Positions 42,346-50,975 of a stretch of DNA of 64,000 bases are shown here, one piece after another. The position numbers and the translations under genes are program-made. Under the pieces are notes generated by a model that was given only the letters and a program-made list of their open reading frames with translations, did not search any database and was not told the origin of the DNA. This DNA comes from Luteococcus peritonei (GTDB lineage: Bacteria > Actinomycetota > Actinomycetes > Propionibacteriales > Propionibacteriaceae), in the NCBI RefSeq assembly GCF_039526385.1, contig NZ_BAAAIX010000019.1, positions 4,750-68,749 on the forward strand, given 5' to 3'. The first letter of the stretch is position 1; each line of letters begins with the position of its first letter.

Positions 42346-43584
42346 TCAGCTCTGTTCGCGCAGCACCTGGTCCACCAGATGGCGTGCGATCGGCATCGCC
42401 GAGGTCGCCGCCGGGGAGGGTGCATTGCACACGTGCAGCATGCGCTCGGTCTGCAGGAAGTGGAAGTCCTCCACCATGGTCCCGTCGGAGCGCACCGCCT
42501 GGGCACGGATGCCCGCCGGGTAGGGCAGCAGGTCCTCGCGGCCCAGCTGCGGGCAGTACTTGCGCACCCGCTTCAGGTAGCCGGACTTGTTGACCGAGTC
42601 CCACTGCTCGCTGATCCCGGTGCGCAGCATCCCCTTGGCCAGGCGCCAGAAGCCGCCGAAGCGGGCCACCTCCACCATGTCGCGCGGGGAGACCGAGAGC
42701 CGCGGGTAGCCGTCGCGGGAGAAGCCCATGACGGCATTGGGGCCCACCGTGATGCTGCCGTCCATCATCGGCGTGAGGTGCACGCCGAGGAAGGGCAGGT
42801 CAGGGTCGGGCACTGGGTAGATCAGCGTCTGCACGATCTGGGAGTGCTGCGGCGCCAGCCGGTAGTACTCGCCCCGGAAGGGGACCATGCGGAAGTCCGG
42901 CTCCAGCCCCGCCATGGTGGCGAGCCGGTCGGCCTGGATGCCGCCGCAGACCACCAGCTGCAGGCCGTAGACCCGCTCGCGGCCGCCGGCGGCGGTACCC
43001 AGGTCCACCGAGACCTCGCTGAGCGACTCGTGGATGCCCACGACGGGGGCGCCCAGGCGCACCTCGCCGCCCGCCTCGGTGATCCGGCGGACCATCGCCG
43101 CGCAGACCTCGCGGTAGTCGACGATGCCGGTGGAGGACAGGAAGATGGCACCCAGGCCCACCACGGCGGGCTCACGTCGGCGCAGCTCCTCGGCGTCCAC
43201 CAGCTGCACGTCCAGCTCGTTGACCAGGGCGCGCTCGTAGAGCTTGTGCATCCGCTCCAGCTCGAGCTGGTTGGTGGCGACGATGAGCTTGCCGGTGTTG
43301 CGGTAGGCGATGCCGTTGGCGTCGCAGAAGTCGCGGGTCCACTGGGCGCCCTGCTTGCAGAAGCGTGCCTTCATCGATCCGGGCGCGTAGTAGATGCCCG
43401 CGTGGATCACGCCGGAGTTGTGCCCGGTCTGGTGGGCCGCGACGTGGTCCTCCTTGTCCACCACCAGCACGGAGCTGCCCGGCCGGCGCTGCAGCAGCTC
43501 CAGCGCGGTGGCCAGGCCCACGATGCCGGCCCCCACCACGATCGCGTCGTGGCGGGTGGCGCCGGCCTGGTTCGGCTCGCTCAT
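42346..43584 (-). CDS. LhgO-like FAD-dependent L-2-hydroxyacid oxidase
   Basis: 412-residue FAD oxidoreductase of the DAO superfamily, closest by eye to L-2-hydroxyglutarate oxidase (LhgO). FAD Rossmann motif AIVVGAGIVGLATALELL, then HNSGVIHAGIYYAPGSMKA, VPFRGEYYRLAP, FLGVHLTPMMDGSITVGPNAVMGF, and the closing EDFHFLQTERMLHVCNAPSPAATSAM (quoted as its start FHFLQTERMLHV). LhgO oxidises L-2-hydroxyglutarate to 2-oxoglutarate. In this cluster it may act on a sugar-derived 2-hydroxy acid instead. It overlaps the upstream oxidoreductase by 4 bases (ATGA), so the two are translated together. Confidence 0.85.
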   Translation of the reverse strand: MSEPNQAGATRHDAIVVGAGIVGLATALELLQRRPGSSVLVVDKEDHVAAHQTGHNSGVIHAGIYYAPGSMKARFCKQGAQWTRDFCDANGIAYRNTGKLIVATNQLELERMHKLYERALVNELDVQLVDAEELRRREPAVVGLGAIFLSSTGIVDYREVCAAMVRRITEAGGEVRLGAPVVGIHESLSEVSVDLGTAAGGRERVYGLQLVVCGGIQADRLATMAGLEPDFRMVPFRGEYYRLAPQHSQIVQTLIYPVPDPDLPFLGVHLTPMMDGSITVGPNAVMGFSRDGYPRLSVSPRDMVEVARFGGFWRLAKGMLRTGISEQWDSVNKSGYLKRVRKYCPQLGREDLLPYPAGIRAQAVRSDGTMVEDFHFLQTERMLHVCNAPSPAATSAMPIARHLVDQVLREQS

Positions 43585-44891
43585 GCCCGGCCCCCGAGCG
43601 GGAACAGGGCGTCCTGCTCGGCGCGCAGCCGGTCGGCCAGGCGCCCGGCGGGCACCTCGACGTCGGCGTAGCCGATCACCTCGTCCTGGGCGATGTCGCG
43701 CTTGAGCACGCAGCCCTCGGCCAGGCCCAGCGGCAGCAGGTTGTCACGACGCTGCACCTCGGCCTTCTCGCAGACGCCGTAGTAGTCGTAGCCGCCCTTG
43801 GCATCCAGGGCCTGACCGGCCTTCAGCGGCCGCTTGGCCATCGGCACCACCTCGACGCGCGGCCCGTCGGGCAGCGGCTTGATGCACGCATCACCCAGCA
43901 GCACCGCACGGGCGATGGTGGTGGGCACCTCGAAGTGGCACAGGTGGTAGGGCGTGTAGAAGGGGTACAGCGGCCCCTCGCCCAGCTTGTACAGGTTGAG
44001 GTAGTGCTGCTGCTTCGGGTCGTCCTGGGTGGCGAGCACGTAGACGCCGGGGCCGGGCTTGGCCTTGACCACGTAGTCCACGGCGCCGCCCAGGGCAAGC
44101 AGCTCGTCGAGGTCGTACATCTGCGCCAGCTCGTCCACGTGGCCCTCGTGGTCCCGTCCCAGGCAGCCACGACGGTGCACGCCCAGGCCGGCCGCATTGG
44201 CCACCAGCGCCTGCTCCACCGAGACCTTGGTGCCGTCGGCGAAGGAGGTCACCATGTGCGGGTCCTGGCCCCACTTCTCGGCGAAGCCCTTCTGGGTGGT
44301 GGGGTTGCGGTACTCGTCCTGCAGACCCTTGATGTTGCCCGCCACCAGCGGGCGCAGGCCCAGGCCGCGCACGAAGCGGATCAGGTTCATCTGCACGCCG
44401 GGCTGGTCGCCGTCCATGCCGGTGTAGACCACGCCGGCGGCCTCGGCCCGCTTGCTCAGGATGGTGCCGATGGTGGCGTCCACCTCGGCATTCATCAGCA
44501 CCAGGTGCTTGCCGTTCTCGATGGCCGACAGCGCCAGCTCCGCGCCGAAGTCGACGCTGCCGGTGGCGTCCACCACCACGTCGACGCCGTCGGCGCCGGT
44601 GAGCACAGTGTGGTCGGTGGTGACGGCCACCTGGCCGGCGGCGACCGCACGGTCCAGGTCGGCGGAGTTCTCCACGTCGACCACCTGGTCGGCGCCGTAG
44701 CCGGCGTAGTCCAGGGCGGCGTGGGCCTTCTCGGGGCTGCGGGCGTGCACCGCGGCCACCACCATGCCGGGGGTGGTGTGGTGGATGTGGTTCATCATGC
44801 CGCGGGCCATGAAGCCCGGGCCCACCACGCCCACCCGGATCGGATTGCCCTCGGTCTGGCGACGCTCCAGCAGGGTGTCGGTGATGATCAC
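43581..44891 (-). CDS. NAD(P)-dependent oxidoreductase with SAF domain
   Basis: 436 residues. N-terminal Rossmann fold (VGVVGPGFMARGMMNHI, then DGVDVVVDATGSVDFGAELA and GKHLVLMNAEVDATIG) resembling homoserine dehydrogenase, a middle part with KGLQDEYRNPTTQKGFAEKWG, and a C-terminal SAF domain (about 345-425: PLKAGQALDAKGGYDYYGVCEKAEV and LPLGLAEGCVLKRDIAQDEVI in part). Such SAF-oxidoreductases recur in polysaccharide clusters, but the substrate is unknown to me. GTG 44891 overlaps the epimerase stop; its stop overlaps the LhgO start. Confidence 0.78.
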   Translation of the reverse strand: MIITDTLLERRQTEGNPIRVGVVGPGFMARGMMNHIHHTTPGMVVAAVHARSPEKAHAALDYAGYGADQVVDVENSADLDRAVAAGQVAVTTDHTVLTGADGVDVVVDATGSVDFGAELALSAIENGKHLVLMNAEVDATIGTILSKRAEAAGVVYTGMDGDQPGVQMNLIRFVRGLGLRPLVAGNIKGLQDEYRNPTTQKGFAEKWGQDPHMVTSFADGTKVSVEQALVANAAGLGVHRRGCLGRDHEGHVDELAQMYDLDELLALGGAVDYVVKAKPGPGVYVLATQDDPKQQHYLNLYKLGEGPLYPFYTPYHLCHFEVPTTIARAVLLGDACIKPLPDGPRVEVVPMAKRPLKAGQALDAKGGYDYYGVCEKAEVQRRDNLLPLGLAEGCVLKRDIAQDEVIGYADVEVPAGRLADRLRAEQDALFPLGGRA

Positions 44892-45433
44892 TTGCCGAAC
44901 TCCTTGCCGTCCCAGTCGGGCCAGGTGCGGTCCTTCTCGCTGATGACCGTGACCTCGCCGGGCCACTGCAGGCCGAAGGCCGGGTCGTCGTGACGCTGGC
45001 CGCGCTCCAGCTCCGGGGCGTAGGAGTCGCTGACCTGGTAGGTGATCAGGGTGTCGTCGGTCATGGTCAGGTAGCCGTGGCCGCAGCGCGGCGGGATCCA
45101 CAGCGCGCGATGGTTCTGGTCGCTGAGCTCCACCATGGCGTACTTGCCGTAGGTGGGGGAGTCCTCGCGCAGGTCGAGGCAGCAGTCGACGATGGTGCCC
45201 TTCATGCAGCGCACCAGCTTGCCCTCCGAGGAGGGTGCGATCTGGCGGTGCATGCCGCGCATGGTTCCCGCCTTGTGGTTGTGCGACATGTTGGCCTGCG
45301 GGAACTGCGTGGGCAGTCCGTGGTCGGCGAACTCGGTCTCGTCGAAGATCCGGGTGAAGAAACCACGGTCGTCGCTGAAGGGCTTGATGTCGATGATCCA
45401 GCAGCCCTCGACCTCGGTGGGGGTCCATTCCAT
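44888..45433 (-). CDS. dTDP-4-dehydrorhamnose 3,5-epimerase-like protein (RfbC family)
   Basis: 181-residue cupin enzyme, typical RfbC length. Motifs: FSDDRGFFTRIFDE, the catalytic His in MRGMHRQIAP (family RGxHxQ), and WIPPRCGHGYLTMTDD. Classical members epimerise C3 and C5 of dTDP-4-keto-6-deoxyglucose. With a cytidylyltransferase in the same operon, a CDP-4-keto sugar is a more likely substrate; this is inference. It ends with a GTGA overlap with the SAF oxidoreductase and begins one base after the SDR gene. Confidence 0.85.
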   Translation of the reverse strand: MEWTPTEVEGCWIIDIKPFSDDRGFFTRIFDETEFADHGLPTQFPQANMSHNHKAGTMRGMHRQIAPSSEGKLVRCMKGTIVDCCLDLREDSPTYGKYAMVELSDQNHRALWIPPRCGHGYLTMTDDTLITYQVSDSYAPELERGQRHDDPAFGLQWPGEVTVISEKDRTWPDWDGKEFGK

Positions 45434-45434
45434 G

Positions 45435-46472
45435 TCAGTTCTCCTTCTTGGTCCAGAAGAGGTCGGGCGTGACCTGCTGGGTCTCGAGCAGGTACTCGAT
45501 CTGCGTCAGGCGGGTGTGGCCGCGGCCGGTGAAGATCTCCGGGGTCAGCTGGATGGCCTCGAAGACCTCGTGCAGCTGCTTGGCGCCGGCGGCCAGGTCC
45601 CAGTCGGTGGAGTAGCCCAGGGTCTCGCCGATCTTGTCGAAGTTCACCCGGTAGGAGCGGTTGTCGGCACCGGGCTCGCCGAAGCTGAGCTCGCAGCCGG
45701 TGAACTCGCGCGCCACCGTCTCGGCGATCTCGCGCACGGTGTAGTTCTGCTCGTTGGAGCCGACGTTGAAGACCTCGGAGTGCACCTTGTCCAGCGGGGC
45801 GTCGAGCACCGCGCGGATCGCCTTGGCGATGTCCAGGCCGTGCACCATGGGACGCCACGGGGTGCCGTCGGAGGTCATGGCGATCTTCCCGGTGGTCCAG
45901 GCCAGGCCCGACAGGTTGTTCAGCACGATGTCGAAGCGCTGGCGCGGCGAGGCGCCGAAGGCGGTCGAGTTGCGCAGCGCGGTGGGGTGGAAGTTGTCGT
46001 CGGCCAGCTTCCACAGGTCGCCCTCGGTGAGCACCTTGCACTTGGCATAGGCGGTCTGCGGGTTCACCTCGCTGGTCTCGTCGACGATGCCGTCGGCCAC
46101 GCCGTAGGCGGAGCAGCTGGACATGTAGACGAAGCGCTCCACGCCGGCGGCCTTGGCCATCTCGGCGACGTGCACCGAGCCCTTGTGGTTGATGTCATAG
46201 GTGATCGGGCCCACCAGGTCGCCGGTGGGATCGTTGGACAGCTCGGCCATGGCCACCACCGCGTCGAAGCCCTCGAGGTCGGCGACGGTCAGCTCGCGCA
46301 TGTCCTTGCTGATGGTCTGCGGCACCATGTCGACGCCGTTGTAGAGCCAGCCGTAGCGGTAGAAGCCGGTGTCCAGCCCCACCACCTCGTGGCCCTGTGC
46401 GGCCAGCGTGGGTGCCAGCAGGCAGCCCAGGTAGCCGTCGGTTCCCGTGACCAGGATCTTCATGTCGTTCAC
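45435..46472 (-). CDS. NAD-dependent epimerase/dehydratase (extended SDR)
   Basis: 345 residues. Extended SDR with nucleotide motif KILVTGTDGYLGCLLAP, active-site SSCSAYG and Y-x-x-x-K in TAYAKCKVL, then VFNVGSNEQNYTVREIA in the substrate domain. It lacks the usual RfbG (CDP-glucose 4,6-dehydratase) opening, so it is probably an epimerase, reductase or an atypical dehydratase on a CDP-sugar. GTG 46472 overlaps the cytidylyltransferase stop by 4 bases; ATG 46463 is an equally good start. Confidence 0.85.
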   Translation of the reverse strand: MNDMKILVTGTDGYLGCLLAPTLAAQGHEVVGLDTGFYRYGWLYNGVDMVPQTISKDMRELTVADLEGFDAVVAMAELSNDPTGDLVGPITYDINHKGSVHVAEMAKAAGVERFVYMSSCSAYGVADGIVDETSEVNPQTAYAKCKVLTEGDLWKLADDNFHPTALRNSTAFGASPRQRFDIVLNNLSGLAWTTGKIAMTSDGTPWRPMVHGLDIAKAIRAVLDAPLDKVHSEVFNVGSNEQNYTVREIAETVAREFTGCELSFGEPGADNRSYRVNFDKIGETLGYSTDWDLAAGAKQLHEVFEAIQLTPEIFTGRGHTRLTQIEYLLETQQVTPDLFWTKKEN

Positions 46473-47242
46473 CAGACCTTCCAGGGCGCGACGCCGTCGG
46501 CCCAGAGCTTCTCGAGTTTGTTCTTGTCCTGCAGGGTGTCCATCGGCTGCCAGAAGCCGGGGTGCTTCCAGGCGTTCAGCTGGCCCTCGGAGGCCAGGCT
46601 GCGCAGCGGTTCCTGCTCCCAGATGGTGGAGTCACCGCTGATGTAGTCCATGACGCCGGGCTCCAGCACGAAGTAGCCGCCGTTGATCCAGGCGCCGTCA
46701 CCGTCGGGCTTCTCCTGGAAGCTGGTGATGGTGCTCTCGCACTTGCCCAGCGTGATCGCGCCGAAGCGGCCCGGGGGCTGCACCACGGTCATGGTGGCCA
46801 GCCGGCCCTGCTCGCGGTGGAAGTCGATGCTGGCGCTGATGTCGACGTCGCTGACGCCGTCGCCGTAGGTGAAGCAGAAGGTCTCGTCGCCGATGTAGTC
46901 GCGCACCCGCAGCAGGCGGCCCCCGGTCATGGACTTGCCGCCGGTGTGGACCACGGTGACCTTCCACGGCAGCGCCGAGCACTTGTGCACGGTGCGCTCG
47001 CCGGTGGACAGGTCGAAGGTGATGTCGGAATAGCGCATCGCGAAGTTCGCGAACCAGTCCTTGATGACGGTGCCGCGGTAGCCGGCGCAGACGATGAACT
47101 CGTCGATGCCGTGCGCGGCGTACTCCTGCATGATGTGGAACAGGATCGGACGGCCTCCCACCTCCACCATGGGTTTCGGCTTGGTGCCCGTCTCCTCGCT
47201 GAGCCGGGTGCCCAGACCTCCGGCCAACAGAACTGCCTTCAT
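46469..47242 (-). CDS. rfbF: Glucose-1-phosphate cytidylyltransferase
   Basis: 257 residues, exactly the usual RfbF length. It joins CTP and glucose 1-phosphate to CDP-glucose (EC 2.7.7.33). Nucleotidyltransferase signature AVLLAGGLGTRLSEETGTKPKPM, then GGRPILFHIMQEYAAHGI, GDGVSDVDI (metal Asp), GYFVLEPGVMDYI and GFWQPMDTLQDK. First gene of a leftward six-gene run (rfbF, SDR, RfbC-like, SAF oxidoreductase, LhgO-like, acetyltransferase) with 1-4-base junctions for the first five. ATG 47242 follows a GGGG-rich site. Confidence 0.93.
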   Translation of the reverse strand: MKAVLLAGGLGTRLSEETGTKPKPMVEVGGRPILFHIMQEYAAHGIDEFIVCAGYRGTVIKDWFANFAMRYSDITFDLSTGERTVHKCSALPWKVTVVHTGGKSMTGGRLLRVRDYIGDETFCFTYGDGVSDVDISASIDFHREQGRLATMTVVQPPGRFGAITLGKCESTITSFQEKPDGDGAWINGGYFVLEPGVMDYISGDSTIWEQEPLRSLASEGQLNAWKHPGFWQPMDTLQDKNKLEKLWADGVAPWKVW

Positions 47243-47447
47243 TCCCCATCCCCCCTGGATGCGCATCGTGGCCCGCCGGCGTCCCGAGCCGCCCAGACCT
47301 TCCCGACCGACACTAGGCCCCGGCGGGTCAGTGCTGTTTCGCGCCGGATCTGAAGCTCTGCTGGATGTCTGGCGTGATCCGGGGCTCGTGGCCCGGTCGG
47401 TGCATAGGGTCGGGACCTGTATGCCAGAAACCAGCCCTGGAGGCCTG

Positions 47448-48467
47448 ATGCCCGCAGTCACCGTCGTGATGCCCACCTATCTGCGGCAGGAGTACCTGCG
47501 CGGGGCGCTGGACTCGTTGGTGCGCCAGGAGTTCAGTGACTTCACAGCTTTGGTCTGTGACAACGCGAACTCCGCCGAGACCCGCGACCTGGTGGCCTCC
47601 TATGGTGACGACCGGCTGGTCTACGTTCCCCGCGAGGAGAACCTGGGCCTGGTGCGCAACTCGCTGGAGGGCTTCCGCGCGGCACGCACCGAGTTCGTCA
47701 CCAAGCTGGACGACGACGACGAGTTCGAGCCCGGCTACCTGAAGCGCGCGGTCGAGGCCTTGCGCGCCCACCCCGACGCGGCCTTCGCCTTCACCGACAT
47801 GCGCTGGATCGGCCCCTCGGGCGAGGACCTGCACGAGGTGCAGCAGCAGCAGGACGAGTCGCACGGCTACGACCGCCTGGTGGAGGGGATGTACCGTCCG
47901 CTGACCACCCTGCTGGTGCACGGCGTCGTGGCGCTGAACGCCACCGTGCTGCGCACCTCCGCGCTGGACTGGGCCGCACTCGACGAGGACACCGCCACCG
48001 CCTTCGACCTGCACATCCTGCTGGAGGCGGCCCGCACCGGCGGGGGCGCCTGGCACGTGGCCGAGCGCCTGGTGCGCTACCGCGTGCACCCGGCCACCGA
48101 CTCGGTGCTCAACTACGAGCGCCAGCTGCGCGGCCGGCAGGTGGCGCTGGCCCACGCGCTGACCGATGCCGCACCCTTCGACCGGCCCGCCCTGGAGGCG
48201 GCACAGACCAATACCGCGCTCACCCTGTCGCGCGTGCTGCTCTCCGAGGGGGATGCTCGCGCCTCGCGACAGGCCCTGGCGCCGGCGCTGCGTGGAGCCG
48301 TGAAGCCGGCTGCCTTCCGGCTGGCCGCCCTGGGCGTGCTGCCCAGCGGCCTGACCCGTTCGGTGATGGAGATCCGCGGGGCGCGGTGGCGCAAGCGCCA
48401 CGGGATGGGTCCCACCTCGCCGGCCCCGCGCACCGCCGCCCAGGCCACCGGCGGCTCCGACGGCTGA
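47448..48467 (+). CDS. Family 2 glycosyltransferase
   Basis: 339 residues. N-terminal GT-A domain: VTVVMPTYLRQEYLRGALDSL, VCDNANSAET, and the metal/nucleotide-binding acidic run KLDDDDEFEPGYL. The C-terminal 140 residues are helical and without membrane segments. It probably transfers a sugar onto a cell-surface polymer, perhaps the sugar made by the divergent cytidylyltransferase cluster. ATG 47448 has GGAGG four bases upstream; an in-frame ATG at 47421 is possible, but the strong site favours 47448. Confidence 0.87.
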   Translation: MPAVTVVMPTYLRQEYLRGALDSLVRQEFSDFTALVCDNANSAETRDLVASYGDDRLVYVPREENLGLVRNSLEGFRAARTEFVTKLDDDDEFEPGYLKRAVEALRAHPDAAFAFTDMRWIGPSGEDLHEVQQQQDESHGYDRLVEGMYRPLTTLLVHGVVALNATVLRTSALDWAALDEDTATAFDLHILLEAARTGGGAWHVAERLVRYRVHPATDSVLNYERQLRGRQVALAHALTDAAPFDRPALEAAQTNTALTLSRVLLSEGDARASRQALAPALRGAVKPAAFRLAALGVLPSGLTRSVMEIRGARWRKRHGMGPTSPAPRTAAQATGGSDG

Positions 48468-48559
48468 GCGTCCCCGGGTGGCCTCGTGCGGCGCCGACCT
48501 GTCGGTGGGGCCGACTAGAGTGGGGCGGCCAGCAGCCAACACCGCCCGGAAGTGAGCCC

Positions 48560-49714
48560 GTGACCGTCCACCCACCGCTGCGCCTGTCCGCGCCCAGCCG
48601 CCCCGACGCCGTCGTGGTGGACACCCCGGTGGTGCTGGCGCCGATGGCCGGCATCACCAACCCGGCCTTCCGCCAGCTGTGCGCCGAGCAGGGGGCCGGG
48701 CTCTACGTGTGCGAGATGATCACCAGCCGTGGCCTGGTGGAGGGCGACCGCAAGACGAAGAAGATGCTGGGTTTTGCCCCCAACGAGAAGGTGCGCAGCG
48801 TCCAGCTCTACGGCGTGGACCCCACCATGGTGGCCCGGGCCACCACCATCCTGTGCGAGCAGTACGGCGTGAACCACGTGGACCTGAACTTCGGCTGCCC
48901 GGTGCCCAAGGTCACCCGCAAGGGCGGCGGGGGAGTGCTGCCCTGGAAGCGTGACCGGCTGCGCGACATCCTCGTCGCCACGGTCCGGGCGGCCGACGCC
49001 TTCGGGGTTCCGGTGACCATGAAGACGCGGATCGGCATCGACGCGGACCACATCACCTACCTGGACTCCGGTCGGATCGCCGAGGACGCCGGCGTGGCCG
49101 GCATCTGCCTGCACGGGCGCACCGTGAACCAGGCCTATGCCGGCGAGGCCGACTGGGAGGCGATCGCCCGCCTGGTGGAGCACGTGGACATCCCGGTGAT
49201 GGGCAATGGCGACATCTGGGAGGCCTCCGACGGGCTGCGGATGATGGAGCAGACCGGTTGCGCCGCCGTCGAGGTGGGCCGTGGCTGCCTCGGTCGCCCC
49301 TGGCTCTTCCGCGACCTGGCCGCCGCCTTCGCCGGCGAGCAGGTGCGCACCCTGCCGACCCTGGGCGAGGTGGCCGCCATGGTGCGCCGCCACGGCGAGC
49401 TGCTGGCCGGCGTGATGGGTGAGCAGCACGGCCTCACCGACCTGCGCAAGCACATGGCCTGGTACTTCAAGGGCTTCCCGGTGGGCGGCGAGCTGCGCCA
49501 CCAGCTGGGCATGGTGAGCGACTTCGAGACCTTCGACGCGCTGCTGGCCCAGCTGGACCCGCAGGCACCCTTCCCCGAGGCAGAGCTGGGCCGGCCCCGC
49601 GGCCGCCAGGGGACCCCGCGCGAGCGCGTCATCATGCCGGAGGGTTGGCTGGCCGACACCTCCGGCACGGACCTGGACCTCAGCGATGCAGAGAGCGACG
49701 TCTCCGGAGGCTGA
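48560..49714 (+). CDS. dusB: tRNA-dihydrouridine synthase
   Basis: 384 residues, FMN enzyme reducing uridine to dihydrouridine in tRNA. TIM-barrel motifs: VVLAPMAGITNPAFRQLC, the catalytic Cys in DLNFGCPVPKVTRKGGG, VTMKTRIGID, ICLHGRTVNQAYAG, and VMGNGDIWE. It fits DusB-like actinobacterial members. GTG 48560 has GGAAG nine bases upstream. It is one base from dgt, as in other actinobacteria (dusB-dgt-dnaG). Confidence 0.94.
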   Translation: MTVHPPLRLSAPSRPDAVVVDTPVVLAPMAGITNPAFRQLCAEQGAGLYVCEMITSRGLVEGDRKTKKMLGFAPNEKVRSVQLYGVDPTMVARATTILCEQYGVNHVDLNFGCPVPKVTRKGGGGVLPWKRDRLRDILVATVRAADAFGVPVTMKTRIGIDADHITYLDSGRIAEDAGVAGICLHGRTVNQAYAGEADWEAIARLVEHVDIPVMGNGDIWEASDGLRMMEQTGCAAVEVGRGCLGRPWLFRDLAAAFAGEQVRTLPTLGEVAAMVRRHGELLAGVMGEQHGLTDLRKHMAWYFKGFPVGGELRHQLGMVSDFETFDALLAQLDPQAPFPEAELGRPRGRQGTPRERVIMPEGWLADTSGTDLDLSDAESDVSGG

Positions 49715-49715
49715 C

Positions 49716-50882
49716 ATGTGCACCGACGAGCCCGATCTCCCCATGCCCGCCGAGCCGGCGGTCCGGCCCGGCTCGCCCGAGGTGATGCCGCGGGCCGTCC
49801 AGTGGGCGCGCACCATGGCGGGCCACGGTGACGAGCACCTGGTCAGCGCCCATGCCGACTCCCATGCCAGCTTCCAGCCCGGCCCGGTGCTGGGTCGCCA
49901 GGCGCGTGAGGAGCGCGAGGCGCTGCTGCTGCGCCCGGGTGCCACTCTGGCCCGTGGTGCCGGGAACCGGGCCGTGGAGGAGGAGCCGGACTCCGAGCGC
50001 ACCTGTTTCGAGCGCGACCGGGACCGGATCGTCCACTCCCCGGCCTTCCGTCGGCTGGCCGGCAAGACCCAGGTGGTGGTCTATCCCACCGACCACCAGC
50101 GCACCCGGCTCACCCATGCCCTCGAGGTGGCCCAGGTGGCCACGTCCATCGCCCGCGGCGTGGGTGCCAATGTCAGCCTGGCCGATGCCATCGCGCTGGG
50201 CCACGACTGCGGTCACGGGCCGGGCGGGCACGCCTCCGAGGACGCCTTCGACCTGTTCATCCCGGAGGGCTACGACCACGGTCCGTGGGGTGCCGACGTG
50301 GTGCTCACCGACTTGAACCTGTGCCGCGAGACCCTCGACGGGATCCGCAACCACTCCTGGAGCCGCCCCGCGCCCTCCACCGTCGAGGGCGAGATCGTCA
50401 GCTGGAGCGACCGGATCGCCTACTGCGCCCACGACCTGGAGGACGCGATCCACGCCGGGATCGTCACCACCGACGACCTGCCGCCCGAGGTGGCCGGCAT
50501 CGCCGGGATCGGGCGACGCGCGCAGCTGGGCACCTTCATCCGCGCGGTGGTCACCACCACGGTCACCACCGGCCGGGTCGGGATGGACCCCGAGACGGCT
50601 GCCGCCCTGGCCGCGCTGCGTCGCTTCAACTACGAGCGGATCTACACCCGGCCCGACTCGGTGGCCCAGTCCCACGCCGTCGTCGAGGTGCTGCGCGGGT
50701 TGGTGGAGCGCTATGCGGCCCGTCCGGAGCTGATGCCGCCGGACTACCGCTGGGAGGACACGGTGCGCGGGGCCGTCACCTATGTGGGTGGCATGACCGA
50801 CCGGTTCGCCTTCGAGCAGGCCGAGCAGCTGCTGGGCTGGAGCGCCGACCGGCTGCCGAAGGGCATCGGGCGCGGCGCCTGA
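49716..50882 (+). CDS. dgt: Deoxyguanosinetriphosphate triphosphohydrolase-like protein
   Basis: 388 residues, HD-domain dNTPase. Metal ligands lie in RLTHALEVAQ, ALGHDCGHGPGGHASE (the HD pair) and SWSDRIAYCAHDLEDAI. The early part has FERDRDRIVHSPAFRRLAGKTQV, the family N-terminus. It cleaves dNTP to deoxynucleoside and triphosphate and limits dNTP pools. The C-terminal end is shorter than in E. coli Dgt, as usual for the actinobacterial type. ATG 49716 follows GGAGG and is one base after dusB. Confidence 0.93.
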   Translation: MCTDEPDLPMPAEPAVRPGSPEVMPRAVQWARTMAGHGDEHLVSAHADSHASFQPGPVLGRQAREEREALLLRPGATLARGAGNRAVEEEPDSERTCFERDRDRIVHSPAFRRLAGKTQVVVYPTDHQRTRLTHALEVAQVATSIARGVGANVSLADAIALGHDCGHGPGGHASEDAFDLFIPEGYDHGPWGADVVLTDLNLCRETLDGIRNHSWSRPAPSTVEGEIVSWSDRIAYCAHDLEDAIHAGIVTTDDLPPEVAGIAGIGRRAQLGTFIRAVVTTTVTTGRVGMDPETAAALAALRRFNYERIYTRPDSVAQSHAVVEVLRGLVERYAARPELMPPDYRWEDTVRGAVTYVGGMTDRFAFEQAEQLLGWSADRLPKGIGRGA

Positions 50883-50975
50883 TCCCTCGATCACACCTCA
50901 AGGTCCGGGTGCAGCGCCGCCCGGCGCCTCGCTAGCGTGGTTCCGTCCGGCCACGGGTCCGCGGGGGAGGTGGAG

